Assembly: GCA_035510155.1 (NCBI GenBank)
Contig: DATKHR010000156.1
Span: 1 to 11,003 of the forward strand
Direction of reading: 5' to 3'
Length of the DNA: 11,003 nucleotides
From: DATKHR01 sp035510155
GTDB taxonomy: Bacteria; Acidobacteriota; Vicinamibacteria; Vicinamibacterales; CAVVIG01
Part shown: piece by piece, positions 1-7,677 of the stretch
How positions within the stretch are numbered: the stretch's first letter is position 1
Layout: the number at the start of each line of letters is the position of its first letter
Made by a program: the position numbers and the translations under genes
Notes under the pieces: generated by a model
What the model saw: only the letters and a program-made list of their open reading frames with translations
Told to the model about the DNA's origin: nothing
Databases searched by the model: none

Positions 1-2787
1 CTCGAATGCCACGCCATTGCTGGGGGTCACCAGCACCGCCGCATACCGCGCCCCTGCTGTGAGATCCTCGCGGATCATCACTCCGGCTTTCGCCCACGGG
101 TCGGTGTTCGGCACCGTCGCCACCCGCGCGATCACCTGCCCATCGCCGGTCAGTGGCTGATACACAAACTGAAACGCGTCCGCCGTGCCCCAAATATCTG
201 CGCCCGAGCCGGAGACCGTGAACGCACCCGGCGAGGTCACTGTCGCACTGCCGGCCACGCCGACGCTGCCGATATCCTGCGCTTGCCACGGGCTGGGCAG
301 GGTCACCATCACGTGCACCGGCAACGAGACTGTCGACTGGCCCACGGTGTCGTACGCCTTGGCCGTCAGCGTGTAGCTCCCGGCCGCCGCATTCGCCCAG
401 CTCGCCGTATAGGGATTGCCGGTGCTCGCGCTCGTCGCAATCAGCGTCGTCCCCTGATAGAACTCCACACGCGCGATCCCGGCTCTGGCGCTCGCCGTGG
501 CGCTCAGCGCAATCGTCGCCGGTGCCCCGTAGCTCGCCCCGTCGGCCGGCGCCGTCAGCGTCACCGTGGGAACGTCGGGTGGCCCCGTCGTCACGCTATC
601 GAAGGTCGCGGTGCCCAACGTCGCGTTGTTGTGGCTCGTGACCGCGAGCCCCACATAGACGGTCGTCGCCGTCATCGACACCGTGTCGCTCCCGACGAGG
701 ACCCACGTAACCCCATCGGCCGACGCGTATGCCGTCATCCTCGTCCCGGTGCGCACGAGCTTCACCCATTCGGGTGCGGCCCCTGTCGCTGCCGTATACG
801 TGCTCGCGCCGTTGCTCGCGACCCGCCGCTCGAATGCCACGCCGTTGCTGGGGGTCACCAGCACCGCCGCATGCCGCGCCCCTGCTGTGAGATCCTCGCG
901 GATCATCACTCCGGCTTTCGCCCACGGGTCGGTGTTCGGCACCGTCGCCACCCGCGCGACAATCTGCCCATCCCCGGTCAGTGGCTGATACACAAACTGA
1001 AACGCGTCCGCCGTACCCCAAATATCTGCGCCCGAGCCGGATACCGTGAACGCCCCGGCCGAAGTCGACGTCGCGTTGCCGGCCACGCCGACGCTGCCGA
1101 TGTCCTGCGCTTGCCACGGGCTAGGGAGGGTCACCATCACGTGCACCGGCGCCGAGACCGTCGAAATGCCCAGGGTGTCGTACGCCCTGGCCGTGAGCGT
1201 GTAGCTCCCGGCCGGTACATTCGCCCAGCTCGCCGTATATGGATTGGCGGTGCTCGCACTCGTCGCGACGAGCGTCGTCCCCTGATAGAACTCCACGCGC
1301 TTGATCGCGGTGTTGCTGTTCGCCGTGGCGCTCAGCGCAATGGTCGCTGGTGCCACGTACCTCGCTCCCTCAGTCGGTGCCGTCAGCGCCACACTCGGGG
1401 GGATGTCACCGCTGCAGCTGAGCAGGGCGTTATACACGTTCAATCGACCGCCGCTGATGGTATTGGTGGCGAGTGCGGGGATCGGCTGAACGTTGTTGAG
1501 GAGCGACGTCTTAAGGTCTGCGGTGCTCAAGTTACAGAGCGAGAGGAGCAACGCCGCCGCGCCAGACACGTGAGGCGTGGCCATCGACGTGCCGTCCAAA
1601 AAAATATAATCGCCACCTGGATACGTCGACAGAATCGAAACACCAGGAGCGCCGAGATGCACGCTGTTTTTACCGTAGTTCGAGAACCCGGCAAGACTGT
1701 CGGTCGAGTCGGTTGCCGCGACGGCGACGATGTTGGGCGCGCTGAAACTCGCGGGATATAAGGGAGCGGTGTCATTGTTCGTCCCGTTGCCGAGGGCGTC
1801 GCCGTTGCCCGCAGCCGCCACGAACAGCATATTGTTCGTATTCGCCTTGTTGATCTCGTCGAGAAGCGCCTGGGAGAACGGCCCCCCGCCCCAGCTGTTC
1901 GACAGCACTCGAACGTTCGCTCCTGCACCAAAGTGGGCCTTTGCTTGAATCGCGAATTCCATCGCGCTGATCGCATCGGCGTTTGAGCCGCTCCCCGAGC
2001 TGTCCAGGAACTTGATCCCCATGATGCTCGCGACCTGGTTCACTCCCACAACGCCGAGTGCATTGTTTCCGACGGCGCCCACGGTCCCCGACACATGTGT
2101 CCCGTGATAATGGTCGTCAAGTGGATCGCATGTCAGGACCGGAGGGTTGACCATGGTGTTCACCTTGAATCCATGGGTGCCCGCGGCGCATGTGATATTC
2201 CGCCCGGCGATCCTCACAGTGAATTGTGCCGGCGCGGACCAGATGTTGTTTGCGAGATCCGGGTGCGTGTAGTCCACCCCGGTGTCGATAACCCCGACGA
2301 CATTAGCCTTCGAGCCGGTCGTCACGTCCCAGGCGGGAGTGACATTGATATCGGCACCGGCCACTCCCGCAGTGCCGTTGACGGCCTGCCCCGTATTGAA
2401 CAGGCCCCACAACTGCGGGAACATCGGATCATTGGGCAGACTGATCGCACGAACGATGAAGTTGGGCTCGACGTATTCGACATCGTTGCGAGTCGAAAGC
2501 ATTGACAAGAGCTCGGCTGTCGTGTGCTTAGGCGAATGCAGTCGTCGTAGCGTCATCTCCTCCCCGACGGGCTCATCGCGGTCGGCCTCGACATCCTGCG
2601 AGATCTGAGTGAGGTTCGTGGAGCTTCGCAACTTGAGGAGCACCTCGCCGGCCACGGCTTCGTGTCCAGCGATCGTTTCAGTGGCGCTCGGACCTCGAGC
2701 GACCTGCGCCGAAACGACGAGGACCAACGACGAGGCAAGCGCCAGCAAACACACGACGAAGCTCCCGCGGCGATTGGATTGCGGCAT
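1..2787 (-). CDS. Secreted S8 subtilisin-like serine protease with repeated Ig/concanavalin-like modules (C-terminus off the window)
   Basis: The frame is open for 929 codons from ATG 2787 to the left edge with no stop, so the C-terminus is missing. Residues 1-27 form a signal peptide (Arg pair, hydrophobic core, VSA before Q28). Residues ~45-117 look like an I9-type propeptide ending in VEYVEPNFIV. The S8 catalytic domain spans ~118-440: Asp168 in VIDTGVDYTHPDL, His228 in HGTHVSG, oxyanion Asn328 in AAAGNGD and Ser401 in DGTSMATPHVSG, so the catalytic set is complete. From residue 465 come 276-residue modules, each a Big_9-like Ig domain (VEFYQGTTLVATS, SYTLTARAYD) followed by a DUF1349/concanavalin-like domain (GADIWGTADAF, DPWAKAGVMIRE). 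The first is complete (465-740) and the second begins at 741 and is cut by the edge. The start is supported by a strong Shine-Dalgarno. Expected role: export and degradation of extracellular protein, with the modules acting as binding or spacer domains. The family is certain; the substrate is unknown. Confidence 0.95.
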   Translation of the reverse strand, partial: MPQSNRRGSFVVCLLALASSLVLVVSAQVARGPSATETIAGHEAVAGEVLLKLRSSTNLTQISQDVEADRDEPVGEEMTLRRLHSPKHTTAELLSMLSTRNDVEYVEPNFIVRAISLPNDPMFPQLWGLFNTGQAVNGTAGVAGADINVTPAWDVTTGSKANVVGVIDTGVDYTHPDLANNIWSAPAQFTVRIAGRNITCAAGTHGFKVNTMVNPPVLTCDPLDDHYHGTHVSGTVGAVGNNALGVVGVNQVASIMGIKFLDSSGSGSNADAISAMEFAIQAKAHFGAGANVRVLSNSWGGGPFSQALLDEINKANTNNMLFVAAAGNGDALGNGTNNDTAPLYPASFSAPNIVAVAATDSTDSLAGFSNYGKNSVHLGAPGVSILSTYPGGDYIFLDGTSMATPHVSGAAALLLSLCNLSTADLKTSLLNNVQPIPALATNTISGGRLNVYNALLSCSGDIPPSVALTAPTEGARYVAPATIALSATANSNTAIKRVEFYQGTTLVATSASTANPYTASWANVPAGSYTLTARAYDTLGISTVSAPVHVMVTLPSPWQAQDIGSVGVAGNATSTSAGAFTVSGSGADIWGTADAFQFVYQPLTGDGQIVARVATVPNTDPWAKAGVMIREDLTAGARHAAVLVTPSNGVAFERRVASNGASTYTAATGAAPEWVKLVRTGTRMTAYASADGVTWVLVGSDTVSMTATTVYVGLAVTSHNNATLGTATFDSVTTGPPDVPTVTLTAPADGASYGAPATIALSATASARAGIARVEFYQGTTLIATSASTGNPYTASWANAAAGSYTLTAKAYDTVGQSTVSLPVHVMVTLPSPWQAQDIGSVGVAGSATVTSPGAFTVSGSGADIWGTADAFQFVYQPLTGDGQVIARVATVPNTDPWAKAGVMIREDLTAGARYAAVLVTPSNGVAFE
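569..1396 (-). repeat. Complete 828-bp coding tandem repeat unit (Ig-like + concanavalin-like module)
   Basis: Bases 1-568 align without gaps to 829-1396 at an offset of 828 bp (276 codons). The full unit is therefore 569-1396, and a second, partial unit occupies 1-568. Comparing the first 360 bases by eye with their counterparts gives about 28 differences. The first 120 bases differ at only two positions. The high identity at DNA level, silent positions included, suggests a recent duplication or ongoing gene conversion. More copies may lie beyond the left edge. Confidence 0.93.
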
Positions 2788-2986
2788 AGATCTCCCCTGA
2801 TGCAAGACTACGGATGAGCTATGCGTATTATACGGGACCGTGGCGTAGCCGACGGCGTTGTCACGCGCGTTGCAGGCCACGTCCCGCACCCGCTGCACGA
2901 AACTCGCCGCCCATGCACACGACTGCACCGACTGCAGGCGCAGTTCTGAACAGTCGTGGAGTGCTGGAGCCGAAACCACTCACAAC
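2788..2986. promoter_or_regulatory. Divergent intergenic region between the subtilase and SpeE-like genes
   Basis: This 199-bp gap carries control signals for both genes. On the minus strand there is a perfect -10 hexamer TATAAT (2832-2827). It would place transcription start near 2820 and give the protease mRNA a leader of about 33 nt. No convincing -35 lies 17-18 bp upstream of it (the bases there read approximately CCGTCG), so the promoter may need an activator or another sigma factor. I see no clear plus-strand promoter or Shine-Dalgarno for the SpeE-like gene. No other gene is supported here. Confidence 0.5.
2791..2798 (-). promoter_or_regulatory. Ribosome binding site of the subtilase gene
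   Basis: On the minus strand AGGGGAGA lies 3 nt before the ATG at 2787, with its GGGGAG core about 5-6 nt upstream. This strong purine-rich match decides the start, which also gives a well-formed signal peptide. Confidence 0.75.
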
Positions 2987-5434
2987 ATGGAGAGTGTTCG
3001 CGTCGTGTCCGGAATTAGAGGTGAGAGCGGAAAGCCATCCGAGATGCTGCGGGCGTTGATTCGGCTCATGGTGCTGACCTGTTTTGGGAATTTCATCATC
3101 ATCGCTTTGCTCCCGTTGCCTGCCCACGTCCAAATGCACGGACTCTGGTCGCTGGCGACTCTGGTCGGACTCGCGTGGCTGATCTGTCCTGCTGCGATCG
3201 CGACGGCGGCGTTCTATCGTGTCCTGAAAAGATGCGCGCCGTTCATCGATGCGAGCGCCGAGGCGCAGACCCACTTCCTGGACGCGTTGAACCCCAAGTA
3301 CATCGACGGCGCGATTGTCTTCTCCGCGGCCCTCAGCCTCTTCCTCGAGCTGGGGATCATCCGGTGGCAATCGACGGTGCTGGAATTCTTCGCGTTCTAC
3401 AAGAATTTCAGTCTCCTCGCGTGTTTCCTGGGGCTCGGGTTGGGCTACGCGCTTGCCTCGCGGGACCGCATCCCTCTGGCCCTGGTGATTCCTCTGCTCG
3501 CCTGGCAGTTCGGCTTCATGATCTTCGTCAGGTTTCGTCCGGGCACGCCATTCCGAACCATCCCGTTCCGCGAGCAGCTCACGATGGGAATCGGCGGAGC
3601 CGACTTGACGCACATCGTTGTCCTGTATGCGCTGCTGACCGTTGTTTTTGTGATGACCGTTTGCGCGTTCGTGCCCGTCGGCCAACTGTGCGGTCGTCTC
3701 ATGGAGCGTCGCGCGAAGTTGCGGGCGTATGGCCTGAACCTGCTCGGCAGCCTGCTCGGCGTGCTGGTCATGTTGCTCGTGAGTGCGCTCTGGACGCCTC
3801 CGCTCATCTGGTTCGCGCTGTGCTTCCTTGGCGTTCTGCTGTTCCAGGCGAGAACGCCTTCCTCGATGATCGTCGGAATTGTCTTCACGGCGGTTTGCAC
3901 GATTATCCTGGCGTGGCCCGTGAACCCTCTGTGGGAGCGAGTCTATTCCCCCTATCAATTGCTGGAGATTGGGCAGAGCGAGGATACCGGCCTGCCCGTG
4001 ATTCGCGCCGCCGGCCACTACTATCAGCGCATACACGATTTTTCCCAGGGGAAAATGAGTCCGCGATTGAGCAATGTCCGCGGATACTATGATTTTCCGT
4101 ACAAGGCTCACTCCAGCCTGGCGGACGTTGCGGTCGTCGGCGCTGGAACCGGCAACGATGTCGCCGCGGCGCTGCGCGCCGGGGCCCGGCACGTCGAGGC
4201 CATCGAGATCGATCCGGCCATCCTGCTCGTCGGCAGTTCCAGCCACCCGGAAAAGCCGTATGACAATCCCCGGGTTCACGGCGTCGTCAACGACGCCCGT
4301 TCGTTCCTCCGGCGGTCGGACCAGCAGTTCGACCTCATCGTCTACGGGCTGCTCGATTCCCACACGCTTCTCAGCCATGGTTCGAGCGTGCGCCTCGATT
4401 CGTTCGTCTACACCGTGGAGGGATTGCGCGAGGCCCGAAACCGGCTGAGAGCCGATGGCGTGCTTTCTCTCTCGTTCTCGCTCATGTCGGATGCCATGGG
4501 GCGCAAGATTTATCTCATGATGCAAGAGGTGTTTGACGGGCGGCCGCCGATTTGTGTGGCGGCCGGCTACGACAGCTCGGTCATCTTTCTGGAGTCAAAC
4601 GACGAAACCTGGGCGCTTCCTCCCAAGCTCGTTGAGGACGCCGGGTTTACGAACCGGACGGCGTTTTACGCCAATCCATCGCTACATGCCGACGTGTCGA
4701 CAGACGATTGGCCCTTCTTCTACATGCCGCAGCGCGTCTACCCGGTCTCGTACCTGGTCATGGTCCTCCAGGTCCTGCTTCTCTCGGTGCTGATCACAGC
4801 AAACTTCATCGCAGAAGCGCCAAAGTTCAGCCACCTCTCGTTCTTTTTTCTTGGCGCCGGCTTCATGTTGATCGAAACCAAGGGCATCACGGAAATGGGT
4901 CTGACGTTCGGCAATACCTGGCAGGTGATTGGCGTCGTGATAGCGGGTATTTTGACGATGGCGTTTCTGGGGAATTGTGTGGTTCAGTGGCTGAATATCA
5001 GGCGCGCCGTGGCTCCCTCCCTGTTTCTGTTGGCGGCGCTGGCCATCGGCTGGTTTGTTGCCAGGTCGGGTGGGTTTGCCTCCACTCCCGTGGGGCGGCT
5101 GGAGACCACCATCGTGCTCACCGGCCCACTGTTCTTTTCGGGCATTCTGTTCTCGACTCTGCTCGTGAACAAGGGGCTGGTGTCGGGGATTCTGGCCTCG
5201 AACCTCCTGGGGGCGATCTGCGGCGGATTGCTGGAATACCACTCGATGTACTTCGGTTTCCGGTCGCTCTATCTCGTGGCGATCGGTTGTTATCTCCTTG
5301 CGTTTGTGTCGGAATTGATCTTCGCGACGTCACCCCGCGCAACAAACGATGGATGGCAGCGTCGGTCGCACGACAGAAGTATCCACAACGTGACGAGCGT
5401 TGACGGCAAAGGCACGCTTGCGTCCGCTGAATGA
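2987..5434 (+). CDS. Polytopic membrane protein with spermidine-synthase/methyltransferase-like domain
   Basis: 815 residues from ATG 2987. About nine membrane segments fill residues ~20-320, including SAALSLFLELGIIRW and YKNFSLLACFLGLGLGYALA. A class I SAM-dependent (SpeE-like) fold follows at ~370-530: glycine motif VVGAGTGND (384-391), acidic EID (407-409), NDARSF (435-440) and DLIVYGLLDSH (449-459). About seven more segments follow, with the conserved FMLIETKGITEMGLTFGNTW block, and then a ~35-residue soluble tail. Family knowledge: predicted membrane spermidine-synthase-like proteins share these blocks, but their substrate is mostly unknown. The usual SpeE GGGDGG motif is replaced by GAGTGND, so aminopropyl transfer should not be assumed. 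The start is uncertain. The frame stays open upstream to an ATG at 2858, but those residues look non-coding. GTG 3005 and ATG 3044 are alternatives, and none has a well-spaced Shine-Dalgarno. Confidence 0.85.
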   Translation: MESVRVVSGIRGESGKPSEMLRALIRLMVLTCFGNFIIIALLPLPAHVQMHGLWSLATLVGLAWLICPAAIATAAFYRVLKRCAPFIDASAEAQTHFLDALNPKYIDGAIVFSAALSLFLELGIIRWQSTVLEFFAFYKNFSLLACFLGLGLGYALASRDRIPLALVIPLLAWQFGFMIFVRFRPGTPFRTIPFREQLTMGIGGADLTHIVVLYALLTVVFVMTVCAFVPVGQLCGRLMERRAKLRAYGLNLLGSLLGVLVMLLVSALWTPPLIWFALCFLGVLLFQARTPSSMIVGIVFTAVCTIILAWPVNPLWERVYSPYQLLEIGQSEDTGLPVIRAAGHYYQRIHDFSQGKMSPRLSNVRGYYDFPYKAHSSLADVAVVGAGTGNDVAAALRAGARHVEAIEIDPAILLVGSSSHPEKPYDNPRVHGVVNDARSFLRRSDQQFDLIVYGLLDSHTLLSHGSSVRLDSFVYTVEGLREARNRLRADGVLSLSFSLMSDAMGRKIYLMMQEVFDGRPPICVAAGYDSSVIFLESNDETWALPPKLVEDAGFTNRTAFYANPSLHADVSTDDWPFFYMPQRVYPVSYLVMVLQVLLLSVLITANFIAEAPKFSHLSFFFLGAGFMLIETKGITEMGLTFGNTWQVIGVVIAGILTMAFLGNCVVQWLNIRRAVAPSLFLLAALAIGWFVARSGGFASTPVGRLETTIVLTGPLFFSGILFSTLLVNKGLVSGILASNLLGAICGGLLEYHSMYFGFRSLYLVAIGCYLLAFVSELIFATSPRATNDGWQRRSHDRSIHNVTSVDGKGTLASAE

Positions 5435-5460
5435 GGCCCAGCTCGACGTGCCTTGCCTCA
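5432..5460. terminator. Short inverted repeat spanning the two convergent stop codons
   Basis: TGAGGC (5432-5437) and GCCTCA (5455-5460) are inverted copies separated by 17 nt. Each arm contains the stop codon of one of the convergent genes: TGA 5432-5434 on plus and TGA 5460-5458 on minus. No T-run follows on either side and the stem is only 6 bp, so it is at best a weak bidirectional terminator. It is the only structure in the 23-bp gap. Confidence 0.3.
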
Positions 5461-6567
5461 GTTCGATTTGAGCAGGTACAGCGACAAGAGAATCAGAGCG
5501 ACGATCACCAGGAGCGTGATCTTGATCCAGCTCCAGGGACGCTGGCCGGCCATCCGGCCGGTCACGCCGTTGGCCGCCACCTGATAGACCCGCGCCCCAT
5601 ATGTGTAGGTGAGCAGCCATACCGGCACCAGAATGTGCTTGAACGTCTGATCCCGGTATTCTGACTCGACACGCAAGTCGCGATAGGTGTCGCCCGGCAC
5701 GTCTTCCCCGCACAACCCGCGCAACTCGGCGTCCATCTGCTCGCGCGAGCGCGCGGCAGCCGCAACGAGATCAATCTGATAGCGCTCGACCGTCCACCCC
5801 GCCAGGTACGCGGGATCGTACGGCACCAGCGACATGGTTGGAAACGGCTCGATGCCCCGGAGGAGCGCGCTCGAGACCCCTGCCGACGCCGGCACGAGCT
5901 CATCGTCGAACTGGTGGTCGAGCCCGCCTGACGCGGGCGACCATTCGACGCGGCGTTCCTGCTTGCCGTTGACGGTCACGTAATAGTACCGGCCCGATTC
6001 AGCCGTCCACTCCGCGTGCGCCTTCGCGTCGAACGTCCAGTAGGGAAGATACAGGCCGCGCACGGTGTCGGTGAGCGCGCGCCGCTTCAACGCGTTCGGT
6101 GCGAGCCACTGGCGGCGGTACCACGCGTGAATCAGATCACGCGCTCGTGATTCGCCGACGGCAAACGGCAGCAGCGATTCCGGGGTGAACGCGGCTTTGA
6201 TCTGATCGTACGGCACGAGCTCGGTCGAGCCGCAGAACTCGCAGCGCTGGCCGACGCGCTCCGGACTGAAGACCGAAATCGCGCGGCAGCTTCGGCATTG
6301 GACCGCGACCTTCTCCGTTTGCCATCCGCGCTTCGAGTCGGGAATCTCCCGGAGCGCGGCCACCAGGTCGTGCTCGACAATGACCGTGTCAGGGCCTCGT
6401 GTCTGGAGACTCGCGGGAGAGACCGTCCCGCAGAACGGGCAGACGAGCGCCTTCTTCGACGGATCCCAGCGGGCTTCCGCCCCACAGGCGGGGCACTCGA
6501 ATTTCTGCTGGGCGGTCGCCGAGGGGGCGCTGCCCTTCACTGACGTCGGCGGAGCGCCGTTATCCAA
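5458..6567 (-). CDS. Double zinc-ribbon protein with single C-terminal membrane helix (YdjG-like partner of SPFH protein)
   Basis: 369 residues from a TTG start at 6567. Two CxxC-CxxC zinc ribbons are visible: Cys25/28/43/46 (CPACGAEARW, CPFCGT) and Cys91/94/109/112 (CRSC, CEFCGS). The middle region is aromatic-rich (VRGLYLPYWTFDAKAHAEW), and a hydrophobic helix at ~345-365 ends the protein with LLKSN. This fits a tail-anchored protein with its ribbons in the cytoplasm. The TTG overlaps the TAA of the SPFH gene by 8 nt and has only a weak purine stretch upstream, which points to translational coupling. No ATG before the first ribbon offers an alternative start. Zinc-ribbon membrane proteins next to COG4260 SPFH genes are a known pairing (B. 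subtilis ydjG/ydjI). By analogy it would anchor the SPFH protein at the membrane. The exact biochemical role is unknown. Confidence 0.85.
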   Translation of the reverse strand: MDNGAPPTSVKGSAPSATAQQKFECPACGAEARWDPSKKALVCPFCGTVSPASLQTRGPDTVIVEHDLVAALREIPDSKRGWQTEKVAVQCRSCRAISVFSPERVGQRCEFCGSTELVPYDQIKAAFTPESLLPFAVGESRARDLIHAWYRRQWLAPNALKRRALTDTVRGLYLPYWTFDAKAHAEWTAESGRYYYVTVNGKQERRVEWSPASGGLDHQFDDELVPASAGVSSALLRGIEPFPTMSLVPYDPAYLAGWTVERYQIDLVAAAARSREQMDAELRGLCGEDVPGDTYRDLRVESEYRDQTFKHILVPVWLLTYTYGARVYQVAANGVTGRMAGQRPWSWIKITLLVIVALILLSLYLLKSN

Positions 6568-7666
6568 CGAAGTCCCGAAGCGCCGCTCGTGTGATCCGCC
6601 ACTGTGCGCCGATCTTCTTGCCCTTCAGATCCCCTGACTCGAGACTCGCAATGACGTCGGCTTCTGAAACGCCGAGCGCCGTCGCCGCCTCCGCCGGGCC
6701 GATGAGCTCCGGCAGCGCGCCCGCAGCGGCGGGGCTGCCCGAACCGGCCGCAGCACCCGAACCGGACCCGCTGCCTGATCCGGCTCCTGCCGCCGCCTGC
6801 GTCGCCTGTCCGAGAATGCCGCCGGGCTGATTGATCATCTGCTGCGCGATCGAGGCGCCCACCGCAAGCTCCGCGCCAAGGCCGCCGACGCCCGCCCCGC
6901 CCTTCTCGAGCCCCTGCGCCATTTGATACTTCACGTAGTCGTTCAGATTCCCGATCGCGGCCATGCTCGATCGCTTGTCAATGGCAGCTTCGACTTCGGG
7001 CGGCACGGAGACGTTTTCCAGGATGAAACTGGTCATCTCGAGACCGTACTTGTCATGGAGCACGGGATTGAGAACCGGCAGCAACGCGTCACCCAGCTCG
7101 CGATATCGAGTGGCCACATCGAGCGCCGGCACCTTGCTCGTCGCTAACGCTTCGCTGAACGCGCCCACCAGCCGCGATCGCATCGCATCGGAGAACTCGT
7201 CGATCCGAAAGTGCTGATCCGTGCCGGCGACTTCTTTGAGGAACTTCTGCGGTTCTACGATACGGAAATCGTACGTCCCGAACGCGCGCAGACGGACGAC
7301 CCCGAAGTCGGCGTCGTGCATCATCACCGGGTTGGACGTCCCCCACTTGTTGCCCGTGAAGACGCGCGTCACGAGGTAGTAGACGTCGGCCTTGAACGGC
7401 GACTCGAACCCGTACTTCCAGCCTTTCAACCTGGTCAGCACCGGAATGTTGTCGGTGGTCAGCGTGTGCTTCCCGGGACCGAACAGGTCTCCGTACTGAC
7501 CGAGGTAGACGAACTGGACGACTTGCGACTCGCGAACGATGAGCTGCGCGCCGCGCTTGATCTCCTTGTCTTCGTCGGGAAACCGAAACGAAAGCGTGTC
7601 GCGGGAATCGTCCGTCCACTCGATGATCTCGATGAACTGACCCTTGATGAAATCCATCAGTCCCAT
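6560..7666 (-). CDS. YdjI-like SPFH-domain protein with C-terminal excisionase-type HTH domain
   Basis: 368 residues from ATG 7666, which follows AAGGAGA at 4 nt. The same frame stays open upstream to 7969, but there it only shadows the HD gene and is Arg/Ser-rich, so I reject that extension. Residues ~1-265 match the COG4260 stomatin/prohibitin group: MGLMDFIKGQFIEIIEW, VRESQVVQFVYLGQ, LTRLKGWKYGFESPF and YGLEMTSFILENVSVPPEVE. A Gly/Ala/Ser linker at ~285-316 follows, and then a compact domain at 317-368 reading LIGPAEAATALGVSEADV, SGDLKGKKIGAQWRITRAAL. That is the pattern of excisionase-like HTH_17 domains; related proteins often carry a zinc ribbon at this end. No transmembrane segment is visible, so membrane contact is probably through the SPFH fold and the downstream zinc-ribbon protein. 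The SPFH call is firm; the HTH call is by motif. Confidence 0.9.
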   Translation of the reverse strand: MGLMDFIKGQFIEIIEWTDDSRDTLSFRFPDEDKEIKRGAQLIVRESQVVQFVYLGQYGDLFGPGKHTLTTDNIPVLTRLKGWKYGFESPFKADVYYLVTRVFTGNKWGTSNPVMMHDADFGVVRLRAFGTYDFRIVEPQKFLKEVAGTDQHFRIDEFSDAMRSRLVGAFSEALATSKVPALDVATRYRELGDALLPVLNPVLHDKYGLEMTSFILENVSVPPEVEAAIDKRSSMAAIGNLNDYVKYQMAQGLEKGGAGVGGLGAELAVGASIAQQMINQPGGILGQATQAAAGAGSGSGSGSGAAAGSGSPAAAGALPELIGPAEAATALGVSEADVIASLESGDLKGKKIGAQWRITRAALRDFVG

Positions 7667-7670
7667 GCTG

Positions 7671-7677
7671 TCTCCTT
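7671..7677 (-). promoter_or_regulatory. Ribosome binding site of the SPFH gene, touching the HD stop codon
   Basis: On the minus strand AAGGAGA begins on the last base of the HD gene's TGA stop and ends 4 nt before ATG 7666. It fixes the true SPFH start and indicates terminating ribosomes could reinitiate there, coupling the two genes. Confidence 0.8.

Noticed and set aside
1..1396. The 828-bp repeats as a CRISPR array or insertion sequence
   Set aside because: The repeats are coding, in frame and far too long for CRISPR. There are no terminal inverted repeats or transposase.
283..1761. 492-codon plus-strand open frame opposite the subtilase
   Set aside because: It is antisense to a protease with an intact catalytic set and repeat modules. 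The translation is Arg/His-rich, repeats only because the DNA repeats, and shows no domain.
2858..2986. N-terminal extension of the SpeE-like protein from ATG 2858
   Set aside because: The 43 extra residues are Cys/His/Thr/Ser-rich with no membrane character or conserved pattern, and no Shine-Dalgarno precedes that ATG.
2861..4525. 554-codon minus-strand open frame opposite the SpeE-like gene
   Set aside because: The opposite strand encodes clear membrane segments and SAM motifs. This frame gives a hydrophilic Arg/Glu/Gln-rich product, typical of antisense frames in GC-rich DNA.
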